Shown: positions 35,306 to 44,408, counted from the first letter of the stretch. The stretch is DNA of 64,000 nucleotides from Thermodesulfobacteriota bacterium (GCA_026415035.1 JAOAHX010000002.1:164850-228849); one strand, 5' to 3'. The notes: generated from the sequence alone by a model not told the origin. Numbers and translations are program-made.

Positions 35306-36257
35306 AAGGGTCGCCTCCATCGACATCGGGACGAATACGATCCTGCTTCTCATCGCAGAGGGGGAGGGGGGGAATCTCCGGGTGCTCGAAGACCGGGAGG
35401 CCGTCGTCCGTCTCGGGGAAGGCCTCCACCGAACCGGGATCCTTTCGGAAGAGGCGATGGAGAGGGGGCTTCGTGCCCTGGAGCAATATCTAAGCCGGTG
35501 CGAGGAGATGGGGGTTCAAAGGACCTTTGCCGTGGGCACCAGTGCCCTGAGGGAGGCCAAGAACTCCGAACATTTCCGGCAAAAGGTGAAGGAGAAGTTT
35601 TGTCTCGACATCGAGGTGATCTCCGGAGAGGAGGAGGCGAGGCTTTCCTTTCTGGCCGTGGCGATGGACCTCTCATACCCATTTCAACCCCTCCTGGTCG
35701 TCGATGTCGGAGGGGGAAGCACGGAGATCGTCCTCGGGAGAGACGGTCAGGTCGAGCGCTGGGAGAGCCTTCCCATCGGGATCGTCCGCTTGACCGAAAA
35801 ATTCCTTCCTTCGGACCCGGTGAAGGACCCCGAATACAGGGCCATGGTCGAGGAGATCGATAAACAACTCCAACGAGTCGTCGCCCCTGAAGTTCCTCTG
35901 ACCATGGTCTCGATCGGTGGGACCGGAACTGCTCTGGCCTCTGTGGAACAGGGGCTTGAATCCTTCCAGATCGAAAAGATCCACCGATTCGTCATGACCC
36001 GGGAGGCTCTCCAACGGCAGCTTTCGCTTTATCGCTCCCTAAACCTTGGAGAGAGGCGGAGGCTCAGGGGGCTTCCTCCGGCCCGGGCGGATGTCATTCT
36101 GGCGGGGGCTTCGATCCTTCACCGCACCATGGAACGCTTCGGTTGCCCTTCCTTTTGGGTAAGCGCTCACGGGGTAAGGTACGGCCTTTTGTATAAAAAA
36201 ATGGGGATTGCGCCTTTCAGCTCGCCTTCGAGACCAACTGTTTCAGGACCAGGATGA
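35280..36257 (+). CDS. Ppx/GppA family phosphatase
   Basis: 325 residues of the ASKHA fold: SIDIGTNTILLLIAE (phosphate loop 1), FAVGTSALREAKN, VISGEEEARLSF, VVDVGGGSTEIVLG (loop 2) and SIGGTGTALAS. It hydrolyses polyphosphate and/or pppGpp. The length matches the short, single-domain form. The start is GTG at 35280 inside the upstream gene, preceded by GAGGG. The last 40 bp overlap the convergent cupin gene. Confidence 0.9.
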   Translation: MRSDLISPERVASIDIGTNTILLLIAEGEGGNLRVLEDREAVVRLGEGLHRTGILSEEAMERGLRALEQYLSRCEEMGVQRTFAVGTSALREAKNSEHFRQKVKEKFCLDIEVISGEEEARLSFLAVAMDLSYPFQPLLVVDVGGGSTEIVLGRDGQVERWESLPIGIVRLTEKFLPSDPVKDPEYRAMVEEIDKQLQRVVAPEVPLTMVSIGGTGTALASVEQGLESFQIEKIHRFVMTREALQRQLSLYRSLNLGERRRLRGLPPARADVILAGASILHRTMERFGCPSFWVSAHGVRYGLLYKKMGIAPFSSPSRPTVSGPG

Positions 36258-36555
36258 CCATGAGGAGGAACCTCCCTGGCCCAGGGTTCTTCGGACCGAC
36301 AGGGACGTCCCCTTTGCAAAAGACGAGGTCTCCCTTTTTAAAGGACCTCTCCTCCTCTCCGATCACCAGGGCCCCTTCGCCCTCCACGCCGTAGAGGATG
36401 ACCTCCAGGGCCCCCGGATGGGGATGGGGCGGCATCGCCTGGCCGGCCTCGAAACCGATGAGGACGGCTGCAGCGGCCTCACCGATATGGATCTGTTTGG
36501 GCACGAAATTCTCCCTCGAGAATTCCGCCATTTCGAGGAGATGGAGCGGTTCCAT
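36217..36555 (-). CDS. cupin domain protein
   Basis: 112 residues, single cupin barrel. Motif 1 is GQAMPPHPHPGALEVILYGVEG with the metal-binding His/Glu, and motif 2 is DLVFCKGDVPVGPKNPG. A small metal-binding protein of unknown role. It follows the DUF1858 gene and the four-helix membrane protein in a row likely controlled by an FNR/DNR-type box. Confidence 0.82.
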   Translation of the reverse strand: MEPLHLLEMAEFSRENFVPKQIHIGEAAAAVLIGFEAGQAMPPHPHPGALEVILYGVEGEGALVIGEEERSFKKGDLVFCKGDVPVGPKNPGPGRFLLMVILVLKQLVSKAS

Positions 36556-36598
36556 CCTTCACCTCCTGTTTTCGAGAAGTCCATATCGCTCTTAGGAA

Positions 36599-36802
36599 CT
36601 AATCCAGGGCGTTCAACTCCTTGACGATCTCCTCCGGGTCGATGTTGTGCATCAGGGCCCCGAAGGAGATCGACTCCATCTTCATCCCGGGGCAGGTGAA
36701 GCAGCCCGTGCCGAAATACTTTTCGATCACCTTGATGGCCTGGGGATTCTGTTTTAAGACGTCCCCGATGATCATGTCCTTGTGGAACTTCTTTTCCGCC
36801 AT
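36599..36802 (-). CDS. DUF1858 domain protein
   Basis: 67 residues. The pattern GDVLKQNPQAIKVIEKYFGTGCFTCPGM has the paired Cys (GCFTCPG) of DUF1858, a domain related to the N-terminus of the iron-centre repair protein ScdA/YtfE. A role in redox or nitrosative stress is suggested by the family and by the DNR-type boxes nearby. AAGGAGGAGG precedes the ATG at 36802. Confidence 0.85.
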   Translation of the reverse strand: MAEKKFHKDMIIGDVLKQNPQAIKVIEKYFGTGCFTCPGMKMESISFGALMHNIDPEEIVKELNALD

Positions 36803-36870
36803 GTCCCTTCCTCCTCCTTCTTTGATTTCGAAGCCGGGGATCTCCTTCCCAGCCCCGAGCCCGACCAATC

Positions 36871-37275
36871 CTAATTCTTCGTCGGCCTCATGCTCATCCA
36901 GAGATTGAAGATAAAGATGAAGATCGATACCGCCTGGCCCAATCCGGAGAGGATGGCCAAGGTCTGCCAGAGGCCTCCTTGGATCGCCTGGAAGATCCAG
37001 GACAGGGAGAGGCCGATGAGGCTCAGGTTGGCCAGCCAGACCTGAAACATTCCTAGGCCGTGGCTATAGACGGGCCTTCCCATGAATCTCGGTAGGATGT
37101 GATATCCAACCCCGTAGATCATCATCGCCATAAACCCGAGCAGATTGATATGGGTGTGGACCCGGGTCAGGGAATACCGAAGGTCGGGATGGGCGAGCAT
37201 GAGAAGACCCGTGATCGCCCCGACCCCCAAGTAGATCAAACTGGCTTTGACAAAGGCCTTTGCATACCTATCCAT
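36871..37275 (-). CDS. small four-helix membrane protein, heme-copper oxidase subunit I-like
   Basis: 134 residues with four hydrophobic helices. VHTHINLLGFMAMMIYGVGYHILPRF resembles the His-bearing helices of cbb3/NorB-type subunit I and of short NnrS-like proteins. Possible heme ligands are the His residues at about positions 40-42 and 58. It is too short to be an oxidase. It heads a row with DUF1858 and cupin genes. An FNR/DNR-type box lies 161 bp upstream. Confidence 0.7.
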   Translation of the reverse strand: MDRYAKAFVKASLIYLGVGAITGLLMLAHPDLRYSLTRVHTHINLLGFMAMMIYGVGYHILPRFMGRPVYSHGLGMFQVWLANLSLIGLSLSWIFQAIQGGLWQTLAILSGLGQAVSIFIFIFNLWMSMRPTKN

Positions 37276-37435
37276 TTCGATTCCTCCAACGGTTCTTCAC
37301 AATTTTTTATCTCCGACCCTTAAACCCTTCGCGCCGGATCGAGGCCCTACCCGCCATGGCTCTCTCTCTTCTCGCCCTTTTCAGCCATTTCCTTCTCCTT
37401 TCATTCAAAGGCTTGCCATACTCCTGATTTAAGCC

Positions 37436-37449
37436 TTGATCCAAGTCAA
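37436..37449. promoter_or_regulatory. FNR/DNR-type binding box
   Basis: TTGATccaaGTCAA, the N4-spaced inverted repeat of FNR/DNR regulators. It lies between the PF11756-type gene and the small membrane protein gene. Confidence 0.55.
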
Positions 37450-37471
37450 CCTCTTCTCCGTTTCCTCGCCT

Positions 37472-37837
37472 TCACTTAAGATAGTGAAACAAGAGATCCA
37501 CCCGGCCGTGCTTGATCAGGTACATCCCGGAAAATTTCATGATCTTCCGGATCTTTTCCTTGTAATCGCCCTTGTAGCATTGGGTCTGGCACTTCTTGCA
37601 CATCGGCTTCGGATCGTAGGGGCACCTGAGCCTCATGGTCAGGCCGTAGGTGAGCAATCTTTGACAATCAGGGCACAGGAAGATCTCTTTCTCATGGATC
37701 GTCTTCAGATCATAGAGCCTGAAGGAGAACGGGGCTCTCTCTCCGTCGTGGTTCTCCCGGCAGTAGATCTCGACGAACCTCATCAGGGTCCGGATATCCT
37801 CCTTCTCTCTTTGGGAGAGTCCTTCCTTCTTCACCAT
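37472..37837 (-). CDS. nitrous oxide-stimulated promoter family protein (YgbA-like)
   Basis: 121 residues. It matches the YgbA_NO family: MVKKEGLSQREKEDIRTLMRF, IYCRENH, FLCPDCQRLLTYGLTMRLRC and KPMCKKCQTQCY, ending with GMYLIKHGRVDLLFHYL. Conserved Cys suggest metal binding. Members are induced by NO in enterobacteria. The start at 37837 follows GGAGGAG; ATG at 37864 is the alternative. A perfect FNR/DNR box lies 55 bp upstream. Confidence 0.88.
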   Translation of the reverse strand: MVKKEGLSQREKEDIRTLMRFVEIYCRENHDGERAPFSFRLYDLKTIHEKEIFLCPDCQRLLTYGLTMRLRCPYDPKPMCKKCQTQCYKGDYKEKIRKIMKFSGMYLIKHGRVDLLFHYLK

Positions 37838-37891
37838 CGTTTTCTTTTCTCCTCCATACTTCAAAGCTAACCTGTTTCCATCGAGGTTTCC

Positions 37892-37905
37892 TTGACCTAA
37901 GTCAA
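37892..37905. promoter_or_regulatory. FNR/DNR-type binding box, perfect palindrome
   Basis: TTGACctaaGTCAA, symmetric at all five arm positions, between the YgbA-like gene (minus) and the acyl-CoA synthetase-like gene (plus). It could serve either or both. Confidence 0.6.
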
Positions 37906-37930
37906 GGGGATGAGTTAAGAAAAAGGCCCT

Positions 37931-39307
37931 ATGGATTTTTTCTTCAATCCCAATGGCATTGCGGTGGTGGGAGCCACACCCGAAGCAAACCGAGGGGGAA
38001 GGAATCTCCTTGCCAATCTCCTCTTTGGCTATCGGGGTCCCATCTACCCGGTCAACCCGAAATACGAAGAGGTCCTCGGGTTGAAATGTTACCCAAAGGT
38101 ATCGGAGATCGAAGGCCCCCTCGACCTGGTCATCATCTTCGTCCCTGCGAGGAGCGTCCCTCAGATCCTTGAGGACTGCGCCGCCAAAGGCGTCCGGGGG
38201 GTCATCATCGAATCAGGGGGCTTCGCCGAGGTGGGTCCGGAAGGGAGACGGCTCCAGGAGGAATGCCTTTCCATTGCCAGGAAGGGAGGGATTCGGATCT
38301 GGGGCCCCAACTGCATGGGGATCATCGATACGGGAAGGCGTTACATCTTCTCTTTCGTCATTCCACAAGATATGCAGGAGGCCCTCCGGCCAGGCCGTAT
38401 CTCCCTGGTGGTCCAGAGCGGCCTCCTCTCGGGAGGGTTCATCATCACCCTCATGGGGAATAGGATCGTCGGCCTCTCCAAGGTCTGCTCCATCGGCAAC
38501 AAGAGCGACGTCAATGAAAATGAGATTCTCGAATACTTATTGGGAGATCCCTCGACGGAGGTGGTATGCCTCTACCTCGAATCCTTTGCCGACGGACGCC
38601 GCTTCTTCGAACTGGCCGCCTCTTCGGACAAACCCATCGTCTTATTAAAGGGGGGCAAAACCCCATCCGGAGCGAAAGCCTCCCTCAGCCATACGGCCTC
38701 GCTGGCCGGCCGTTACGAATTGATCAAGGGCATCCTAAAACAGGCCGGGGTGATCGAGGCGGAGGATTTCTTCGAGATGATGGACATCGCCAGGGTTCTT
38801 GAAAAGGGTTTCCATCTTAAGAAACCTAAAAGAGAAAGGCCGCGGATCGCCATCCTCACCTACAGCGGAGCCTCCGGGATCGTCACTTCAGACCATTTAG
38901 AACGACATGGCCTCGCTCTGGCCAATCTTTCTCCCCGGACCCTGAAGCGACTGAAAGCCCTCTCGCCGGATTGGATGCCGATCCAAAATCCTGTCGATTA
39001 CTGGCCTGCGATGGAAAAAAACGGCCCCCTCCTCACTTATCGGGAGGGGATATCGGCCCTCCATGACGATTCAGAGGTCGATGGGATCATCGTCCATCTC
39101 TATGCAGGGCATGGGGTCTGGCAGTTTGAGCCCAAGGCGATCCTTTCAGGGGTGAAAGATCCGAGGAAGCCGATTCTCTTCTGGTTGATCGGACCGGAGA
39201 AGATCCGGGAGGCGACCCGGCTCCCTTTGGAAGAGGAGGGCTGGCCCACCTTCTACGAGATCGGCCGGACCGTCCGGGCCATGGCCAGCCTCTTCGAAAG
39301 GGTCTGA
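37931..39307 (+). CDS. NDP-forming acyl-CoA synthetase alpha-subunit-like protein
   Basis: 458 residues. The CoA-binding Rossmann domain (IAVVGATPEANRGGRNLLANL, PIYPVNPKY, IRIWGPNCMGI) and two ligase-CoA domains are present. The phospho-His segment AKASLSHTASLAG is kept. The ATP-grasp beta domain is missing, so a separate beta subunit is needed for acyl-CoA + ADP/GDP + Pi to acid + ATP/GTP. No such gene is adjacent. The 3' end overlaps the convergent MNT-HEPN gene by 55 bp. Confidence 0.85.
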   Translation: MDFFFNPNGIAVVGATPEANRGGRNLLANLLFGYRGPIYPVNPKYEEVLGLKCYPKVSEIEGPLDLVIIFVPARSVPQILEDCAAKGVRGVIIESGGFAEVGPEGRRLQEECLSIARKGGIRIWGPNCMGIIDTGRRYIFSFVIPQDMQEALRPGRISLVVQSGLLSGGFIITLMGNRIVGLSKVCSIGNKSDVNENEILEYLLGDPSTEVVCLYLESFADGRRFFELAASSDKPIVLLKGGKTPSGAKASLSHTASLAGRYELIKGILKQAGVIEAEDFFEMMDIARVLEKGFHLKKPKRERPRIAILTYSGASGIVTSDHLERHGLALANLSPRTLKRLKALSPDWMPIQNPVDYWPAMEKNGPLLTYREGISALHDDSEVDGIIVHLYAGHGVWQFEPKAILSGVKDPRKPILFWLIGPEKIREATRLPLEEEGWPTFYEIGRTVRAMASLFERV

Positions 39308-40134
39308 GGAAGAGAGATTGGTTCATCTTTCTTCACGAAACGATCGATTTGAACGATGAACTGATCGAAATCTCCAAGGTTCTCCTTGCAGAGCTTGAAA
39401 AGCTCCCCATCGTTTATGAATCCATACCTGTGGATCAGGCTGTTTCTTAAGTCGGCAAGTCTTCTCAACTTATTCGCCAAATCAGGAGAGATGATCCCGT
39501 GCTCACCTCCCTTAACGATGCAATCGACATAACCCATACAGGCGATCCCTTTCACCCTCGCCAGCAGGTGCTGACATATATCTGTGATCGCCTCCACCTC
39601 CTCGATAAGGAGATACTTTAAGGCGAGGGGACTTCTCTTGTCGCGCAAAAAGGCATCCTCACCCAAGGCCAGTATCTCTTCGATCTGTCGCTTCATGGTG
39701 AGAATATCTTCTCTATCCTTTGCGATTCGGTCCTGGTCGAACACCGCTACCTCGAGGAATAGATTTCTGAAGTGGGAGTATTCCCTATAGCGTTTCCCGA
39801 CCTCCTCTATAAAACTGGCCCTTCTCCCTTCGCCCCTTGAAAAGAGGAGCTTTCCATCCCGGAGGACCACCGCTTGGAAGGCTACCGGCGCCTCATTGAT
39901 GACCTTGACCTCGACAGGGTCACCCAAGATTGCTGTTAATTTCGCAGAGAGATCTGATTCGTACGTGAGCTCTCCTTTCCCTTCGATGAAAAGGGCTACA
40001 TCGATGTCCCGAAAAGTCTGCGATTTGACGAAGGATCCATGGACATAACCAAACACGATCCCTAAGGCCTCGGAGGAGAGGGCCTCTTTCATCAGCCTCA
40101 ACAAGGCCTCTTTCTCCTCCGGTTTTAACACCAC
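39253..40134 (-). CDS. single-chain MNT nucleotidyltransferase-HEPN protein (fused MntA-HepT)
   Basis: 293 residues. Residues about 15-105 form a minimal nucleotidyltransferase domain with VHGSFVKSQTFRDIDVALF (G33-S34 and D43-x-D45), the MntA active site that AMPylates HepT. Residues about 140-275 form an all-helical HEPN (DUF86/HepT) domain with R230-NSLI-H235-R-Y237, the RX4HXY RNase motif. MntA and HepT are normally two proteins of a toxin-antitoxin pair (type VII); here one chain carries both. The DNA is less GC-rich than its neighbours, suggesting transfer. The start is GTG at 40134 without a clear site. Confidence 0.85.
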   Translation of the reverse strand: MVLKPEEKEALLRLMKEALSSEALGIVFGYVHGSFVKSQTFRDIDVALFIEGKGELTYESDLSAKLTAILGDPVEVKVINEAPVAFQAVVLRDGKLLFSRGEGRRASFIEEVGKRYREYSHFRNLFLEVAVFDQDRIAKDREDILTMKRQIEEILALGEDAFLRDKRSPLALKYLLIEEVEAITDICQHLLARVKGIACMGYVDCIVKGGEHGIISPDLANKLRRLADLRNSLIHRYGFINDGELFKLCKENLGDFDQFIVQIDRFVKKDEPISLPQTLSKRLAMARTVRPIS

Positions 40135-40278
40135 CGGTTTGAAAATCTCTTCTCTTTTAACGTCTCCATGGCTTCGAGGCCGTAGGCTCCGCTCCCTCGC
40201 AATGGGAGGATGGCCGTTGAGAGCGATTCGTCGCGGTGCTCCTCGGAATGCTCCGATTTTGTCGTTTGTTTTAAGATA

Positions 40279-40295
40279 CCAAAGCCATCCTTTGG
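40279..40295 (-). terminator. hairpin downstream of the BKACE gene
   Basis: CCAAAG/CTTTGG stem with loop GATGG (minus strand) and a weak T-containing tail, 26 bp after the BKACE stop. Possible operon end. Confidence 0.4.
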
Positions 40296-40320
40296 CTTCA
40301 AGGAGAGGTCATGAGGGGGG

Positions 40321-41148
40321 TTATTTAGGGGGCAGGCCGAGCAGGATACGGGCTTCCGATGGGGTGGCGATCTCCCGGCCGAATTCTTTTGAGATCCTCA
40401 CGACCCGTTCGACCAACTCGGCATTGCTCCTGGCCAGTCTCCCCTTCGAATAGTAGATGTTATCCTCGAGGCCGACCCGGACATGGCCGCCCATGGCCAT
40501 GGCCATCATCGCCATGGGGAGCTGCGCCTGTCCGATACCGATCACCGACCAGGTGGATCCTTTGGGGATGATTTCCGAGAGGTGGAGGAGCGATTTGGCC
40601 GTGGCCGACATCCCGCCGATGACGCCCAGGACGAACTGGAAATGGAGCGGGGCTTTGAGCAAGCCTTTTTCCATCAATCGGATGCAGGTCTCGACCATGC
40701 CGGCCTCGAAGACCTCGAGCTCGGGTTTGATGCCCTTTGCGAGGGTCTCCCTGGCCAGCCTCTCCAGAAAGTCGGGAGGGTTGAGGAAGACGAGATCCCT
40801 CATGTTGATGGAACCCGCATCGAAGGAGACCAACTCCGGCTGGAGGGCCAGAGGGGTGAGCCGCTCTTCGTAATCGAGGTTCCTTCCAGGGATTCCGCTC
40901 GTGGTGAGACAGAGGACCGCATCGGTCTCGCCTCGGATCCGATCGACCACTTCCTTGAAGAGGTGATAATCCTGTGTTCCCAATCCGGTCTTGGGATCTC
41001 TCACATGGACATGGAGGATGGATGCCCCGGCCCTCCATGCTTCGATCCCCGATCGGGCGATCTCTTCCGGAAGGATCGGGATGTAAGGGGTCTGCTCCCT
41101 TGTGATTCTCGATCCTGTGATCCCGACGCTGATGATCAGTTTCTCCAT
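40321..41148 (-). CDS. beta-keto acid cleavage enzyme (BKACE, DUF849)
   Basis: 275-residue TIM barrel of the BKACE family, which condenses a beta-keto acid with acetyl-CoA to give acetoacetate and a CoA ester. Zinc ligands lie in ASILHVHVRDPKTG, with ELEVFEAGM, FVLGVIGGMSATA and GGHVRVGLEDNIYY as family signatures. The first member characterised acts on 3-keto-5-aminohexanoate (lysine fermentation), but the family has many substrates. Last gene of the IclR-headed operon. The start at 41148 follows GAGG. Confidence 0.92.
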   Translation of the reverse strand: MEKLIISVGITGSRITREQTPYIPILPEEIARSGIEAWRAGASILHVHVRDPKTGLGTQDYHLFKEVVDRIRGETDAVLCLTTSGIPGRNLDYEERLTPLALQPELVSFDAGSINMRDLVFLNPPDFLERLARETLAKGIKPELEVFEAGMVETCIRLMEKGLLKAPLHFQFVLGVIGGMSATAKSLLHLSEIIPKGSTWSVIGIGQAQLPMAMMAMAMGGHVRVGLEDNIYYSKGRLARSNAELVERVVRISKEFGREIATPSEARILLGLPPK

Positions 41149-41158
41149 CCCAGAGACC

Positions 41159-41863
41159 TCACATTCCGAGATAGGCCTTTCGAATGTGTTCGTTGCCCAC
41201 CAGTTCCTGGGCCGTCCCCTGGAGGACGACCCGACCTGTCTCGAGGACATAGCCTCGATGGCAGTATTTCAAGGCCAGGGTTGCGTTCTGTTCGATCAGG
41301 ACCATGGTCACCTTTTCGGCATGGAGTTTTTGGAGGGTCCGGTAGATCTCTTTGGTGATTTTAGGCGAAAGGCCGAGGGAGAGTTCATCGAGGAGCAGGA
41401 GGGAGGGTTTGGACATCAGGGCCCGGCCGATGGCCAGCATCTGCTGCTCCCCGCCACTTAAGGTCCCGGCGATCTGCGCCTTTCTCTGATTCAATATGGG
41501 AAAGAGGCCGAAGACCCACCCCAGGGTCTCCTGGAGCATAGGCCTGGCCTTTGCCGGATAGGCCCCCATCTCAAGGTTCTCATAGACCGTCATATCCTTG
41601 AAGATCCTCCTTCCCTCTGGGACCGAAGAGATCCCCAGGGAGACGATCTCGTAGGAGGGCAGGCCAGTGATCTCCTTTCCCATAAAGGTAATGCTTCCCT
41701 TTTTAGGGGGATGGACACCGAGGATCGATTCCATCAGGGTCGTCTTGCCTGCCCCGTTCGCCCCGAGGACCGTGACGATCTCTCCTTTCTCGACCTTCAT
41801 CGTGAGATCCCAGAGGATCTGGGCCTCTCCCCGAAAGACGTCAATCCCATGGACTTCAAGCAT
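41159..41863 (-). CDS. livF: branched-chain-type ABC transporter ATP-binding protein LivF
   Basis: 234 residues. Walker A is [11 protein letters not shown], the signature LSGGEQQMLAIGRAL, and Walker B LLLLDELSLGL. LivF-specific SSVPEGRRIFKDMTVYENL is present. It energises uptake with LivG and the two permeases. It overlaps livG by 8 bp. Confidence 0.95.
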   Translation of the reverse strand: MLEVHGIDVFRGEAQILWDLTMKVEKGEIVTVLGANGAGKTTLMESILGVHPPKKGSITFMGKEITGLPSYEIVSLGISSVPEGRRIFKDMTVYENLEMGAYPAKARPMLQETLGWVFGLFPILNQRKAQIAGTLSGGEQQMLAIGRALMSKPSLLLLDELSLGLSPKITKEIYRTLQKLHAEKVTMVLIEQNATLALKYCHRGYVLETGRVVLQGTAQELVGNEHIRKAYLGM

Positions 41864-42590
41864 CGGACTCTCCTAAATAGGCCTCGATGACCCTCGGATC
41901 CGAGATGATCTCTTCGGGTTTCCCCTCCCGGATCTTCTCACCTTGGTCGAGCACGAGGATCCGATCCGAGCCCTTCATGATGGCCCCCATGACATGTTCG
42001 ATCCAGAAGATCGTCATCCCCTTCTGACTTCGGATCGCCTCGATCAGGGTCAACGCCTGGAGGACCTCGGAGGGGTTGAGGCCGGCCAGAACTTCGTCAA
42101 GGAGGAGGAGTTTAGGCCGCGTGGCAAGGGCCCTTGCCATCTCCAGTCGCTTCTTGTCGATCAGGGTGAGATCGTTTGCCAGGACCTTCTCCCGGCCTCC
42201 CAGCCCGACAAAATTCAGATGGTCCTTCGCTTCCTCCTCCTTCTCCCTTAAGCTCGCCCGTCCCTCCCCCCTTCCGATAATTCCGACCAACACGTTTTCG
42301 AGGCAGGTCATCTTTAAGAAGGGGCGGACGATCTGAAAGGTCCTTCCGATCCCCAGCCGGCAGATCTCGAAGGGTTTCAGGGACCGGAGGGGGATGCTGT
42401 TGAACAGGATACTCCCCTCGTCGGGAGGGTAGAGGCCGGTGACGAGGTTGAAGAGGGTGGTCTTGCCCGCTCCGTTCGGACCGATCAGGCCGACGATCTC
42501 TCCCTCCTCGAGGTGGAAATCGACCTTTTTCACCGCGGTCAACCCTCCGAAGGATTTTGTCAACCCCCTTGCTTCGAGGATGGGACTCAT
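41856..42590 (-). CDS. livG: branched-chain-type ABC transporter ATP-binding protein LivG
   Basis: 244 residues. Walker A is [29 protein letters not shown] is the LivG Q-loop region, and Walker B is [13 protein letters not shown]. The usual signature LSGG is replaced by [16 protein letters not shown], a variant seen in some LivG proteins. It overlaps livM by 4 bp at ATGA. Confidence 0.94.
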   Translation of the reverse strand: MSPILEARGLTKSFGGLTAVKKVDFHLEEGEIVGLIGPNGAGKTTLFNLVTGLYPPDEGSILFNSIPLRSLKPFEICRLGIGRTFQIVRPFLKMTCLENVLVGIIGRGEGRASLREKEEEAKDHLNFVGLGGREKVLANDLTLIDKKRLEMARALATRPKLLLLDEVLAGLNPSEVLQALTLIEAIRSQKGMTIFWIEHVMGAIMKGSDRILVLDQGEKIREGKPEEIISDPRVIEAYLGESDA

Positions 42591-43504
42591 AGGAACTCTC
42601 CCCCTTTCGATCTTCGACGTATCATCCCGACGATCCCCTCCGGAGCGAACCGGGCCACCCCCAGGGCCACCAGCCCGAAGAGGAGGACATGGTACTCCCC
42701 GTAGATCCGGATATATTCGGAGAGGATTTCGAGACCGAAGGCTCCTATGATCGGTCCGAGGAAACTTCCCATCCCCCCGATGACCGCCATGGCAAGCACA
42801 AGGAACATCTGCCCTAAAGAGGGGATGTCAGGGGTGATGAGCATGAGGTAGTGGCCGTAGAGCCCTCCGGCCATCCCCGCCATGGCACTGGAGATCGTAA
42901 AGGCGATGATTCTGACCCGGATCGTATCGATCCCCGAGGAGGAGGCCGCCAGTTCGTCGTTTAACACGGCCCGGAAGCTCAACCCCATCTCGGAGTGGAC
43001 CACCCTGTAGATGAAGACGAGAAGGAGGATCGTGACGAGGAGGAAGAGGAAGTAGTAATTCAACTTGGAGTACTCCGAGAAGAGACCGGGGACCTGCAAC
43101 CCCATCGTGCCGCGGGTCCAACGGTCTTCGTTGGTGATGATGATCCGCAAGATCTCCGAGAAGCCGAGGGTCGTAAGCGAGAGGTAGATCCCTCCCATCC
43201 GAATGCAGAGGAACCCCAGGCCCAACCCCAGAAGGGCCGACAGGGCGGTCCCGAAGAGGACGCCCAGCCATGGAGAAAGGCCCACCTTGACGGCCAGCAT
43301 CCCGGAGACATAGGCCCCGACTCCCGAGAAGGCGGCATGGGCAAAGGAGACCTGGCCGGTGTAGCCTGCGATGAGGTTCCAGGAGGAGGCCATCATGACA
43401 TAGAAGAGGCTGATGATCATCACGTGAAGCCAGTATTCGGATAGGCCGAAGGGAAGGACGATGGCCAAAAGGATCACGCCAACCAAGATCGAGATCTTCT
43501 TCAT
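42587..43504 (-). CDS. livM: branched-chain-type ABC permease LivM
   Basis: 305 residues with eight or more hydrophobic helices. [20 protein letters not shown] and [16 protein letters not shown] are LivM hallmarks, and [17 protein letters not shown] is the cytoplasmic coupling loop. The start is ATG at 43504 (a TTG at 43510 is also in frame). Confidence 0.94.
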   Translation of the reverse strand: MKKISILVGVILLAIVLPFGLSEYWLHVMIISLFYVMMASSWNLIAGYTGQVSFAHAAFSGVGAYVSGMLAVKVGLSPWLGVLFGTALSALLGLGLGFLCIRMGGIYLSLTTLGFSEILRIIITNEDRWTRGTMGLQVPGLFSEYSKLNYYFLFLLVTILLLVFIYRVVHSEMGLSFRAVLNDELAASSSGIDTIRVRIIAFTISSAMAGMAGGLYGHYLMLITPDIPSLGQMFLVLAMAVIGGMGSFLGPIIGAFGLEILSEYIRIYGEYHVLLFGLVALGVARFAPEGIVGMIRRRSKGGEFL

Positions 43505-43529
43505 TTCCAACCCGCAGACCTTCTCAACG

Positions 43530-44390
43530 TCAAGTCTTCTGGCCGAAGAGCCCCCAGGGCCTGAAGACCAGGACGAGGATCAGGACGATGAATCCAAAGA
43601 TATGCCGGTACATGGTCGAGATGTAGGCGGCCCCTAAATTTTCAAGGATGCCGAGGGCCAACCCTCCAACGACACACCCCTTCAAGGATCCCATCCCGCC
43701 CAGGACCACCACCACGAAGGCCGTCAGGCTGACGGCCGAGCTCCCGGTGGGCGTGACCGGGAAGATGGGTGCGATGAGGACGCCTGCGGCTCCCGCAAGG
43801 GCCGCTCCCAGGCCGAAAGAGATCATGTTGACCCTCCAGTGGTTCACCCCCACCAGAGCGGCCATGCCCCGGTCCTGGGAGATCGCTCTCACGCTCTTTC
43901 CAAACCAGGTCCGTTTGATCAAATAGAAAATGGCAAGGAGGATGGCCACCGAAACCCCGAAGGAGAGGAGCCTCTGGTTTCCATAATGAAAGAGACCGAA
44001 GAGGTTTGTGGCCCCGGCCAGAAGGCTGGGAGGCTTATTGGGATAGGGTCCGAAGATCAGCAACGCGGCGTTCTGCAAGACGATGGAGAGGACAAAGGTG
44101 ATGATGAGGGAGTACATCTCGTCGCCGTAGGTGGGCCGGATCAGGGTCCGCTCCATGATTAGCCCGAGGAGAAAGATGAAGCCCACCGAGAGGGGCATGG
44201 CCAGGAGGGGAGGAAGCCCGAGGGTGACGCTCAGGTGGTAGCTGAAGTAACCCGCGAAGATATAAAGCTCCCCGTGGGCGAAGTTCACGACCCTCATGAT
44301 CCCCACGATCAGGGAGACGCCGATCGCGGAAATGGCGTTGATGACGCCCATCACGATCCCGTTGGTCAGGTACATCAGAAATTCAGCCAT
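43530..44390 (-). CDS. livH: branched-chain-type ABC permease LivH
   Basis: 286 residues, multi-pass. GIVMGVINAISAIGVSLIVG at the N-terminus and VVVLGGMGSLKGCVVGGLAL (EAA-like loop) are LivH hallmarks. The start at 44390 follows GAGGACC. A stable hairpin separates it from the binding-protein gene. Confidence 0.94.
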   Translation of the reverse strand: MAEFLMYLTNGIVMGVINAISAIGVSLIVGIMRVVNFAHGELYIFAGYFSYHLSVTLGLPPLLAMPLSVGFIFLLGLIMERTLIRPTYGDEMYSLIITFVLSIVLQNAALLIFGPYPNKPPSLLAGATNLFGLFHYGNQRLLSFGVSVAILLAIFYLIKRTWFGKSVRAISQDRGMAALVGVNHWRVNMISFGLGAALAGAAGVLIAPIFPVTPTGSSAVSLTAFVVVVLGGMGSLKGCVVGGLALGILENLGAAYISTMYRHIFGFIVLILVLVFRPWGLFGQKT

Positions 44391-44408
44391 AAAGGTCCTC
44401 AGCGAAAG

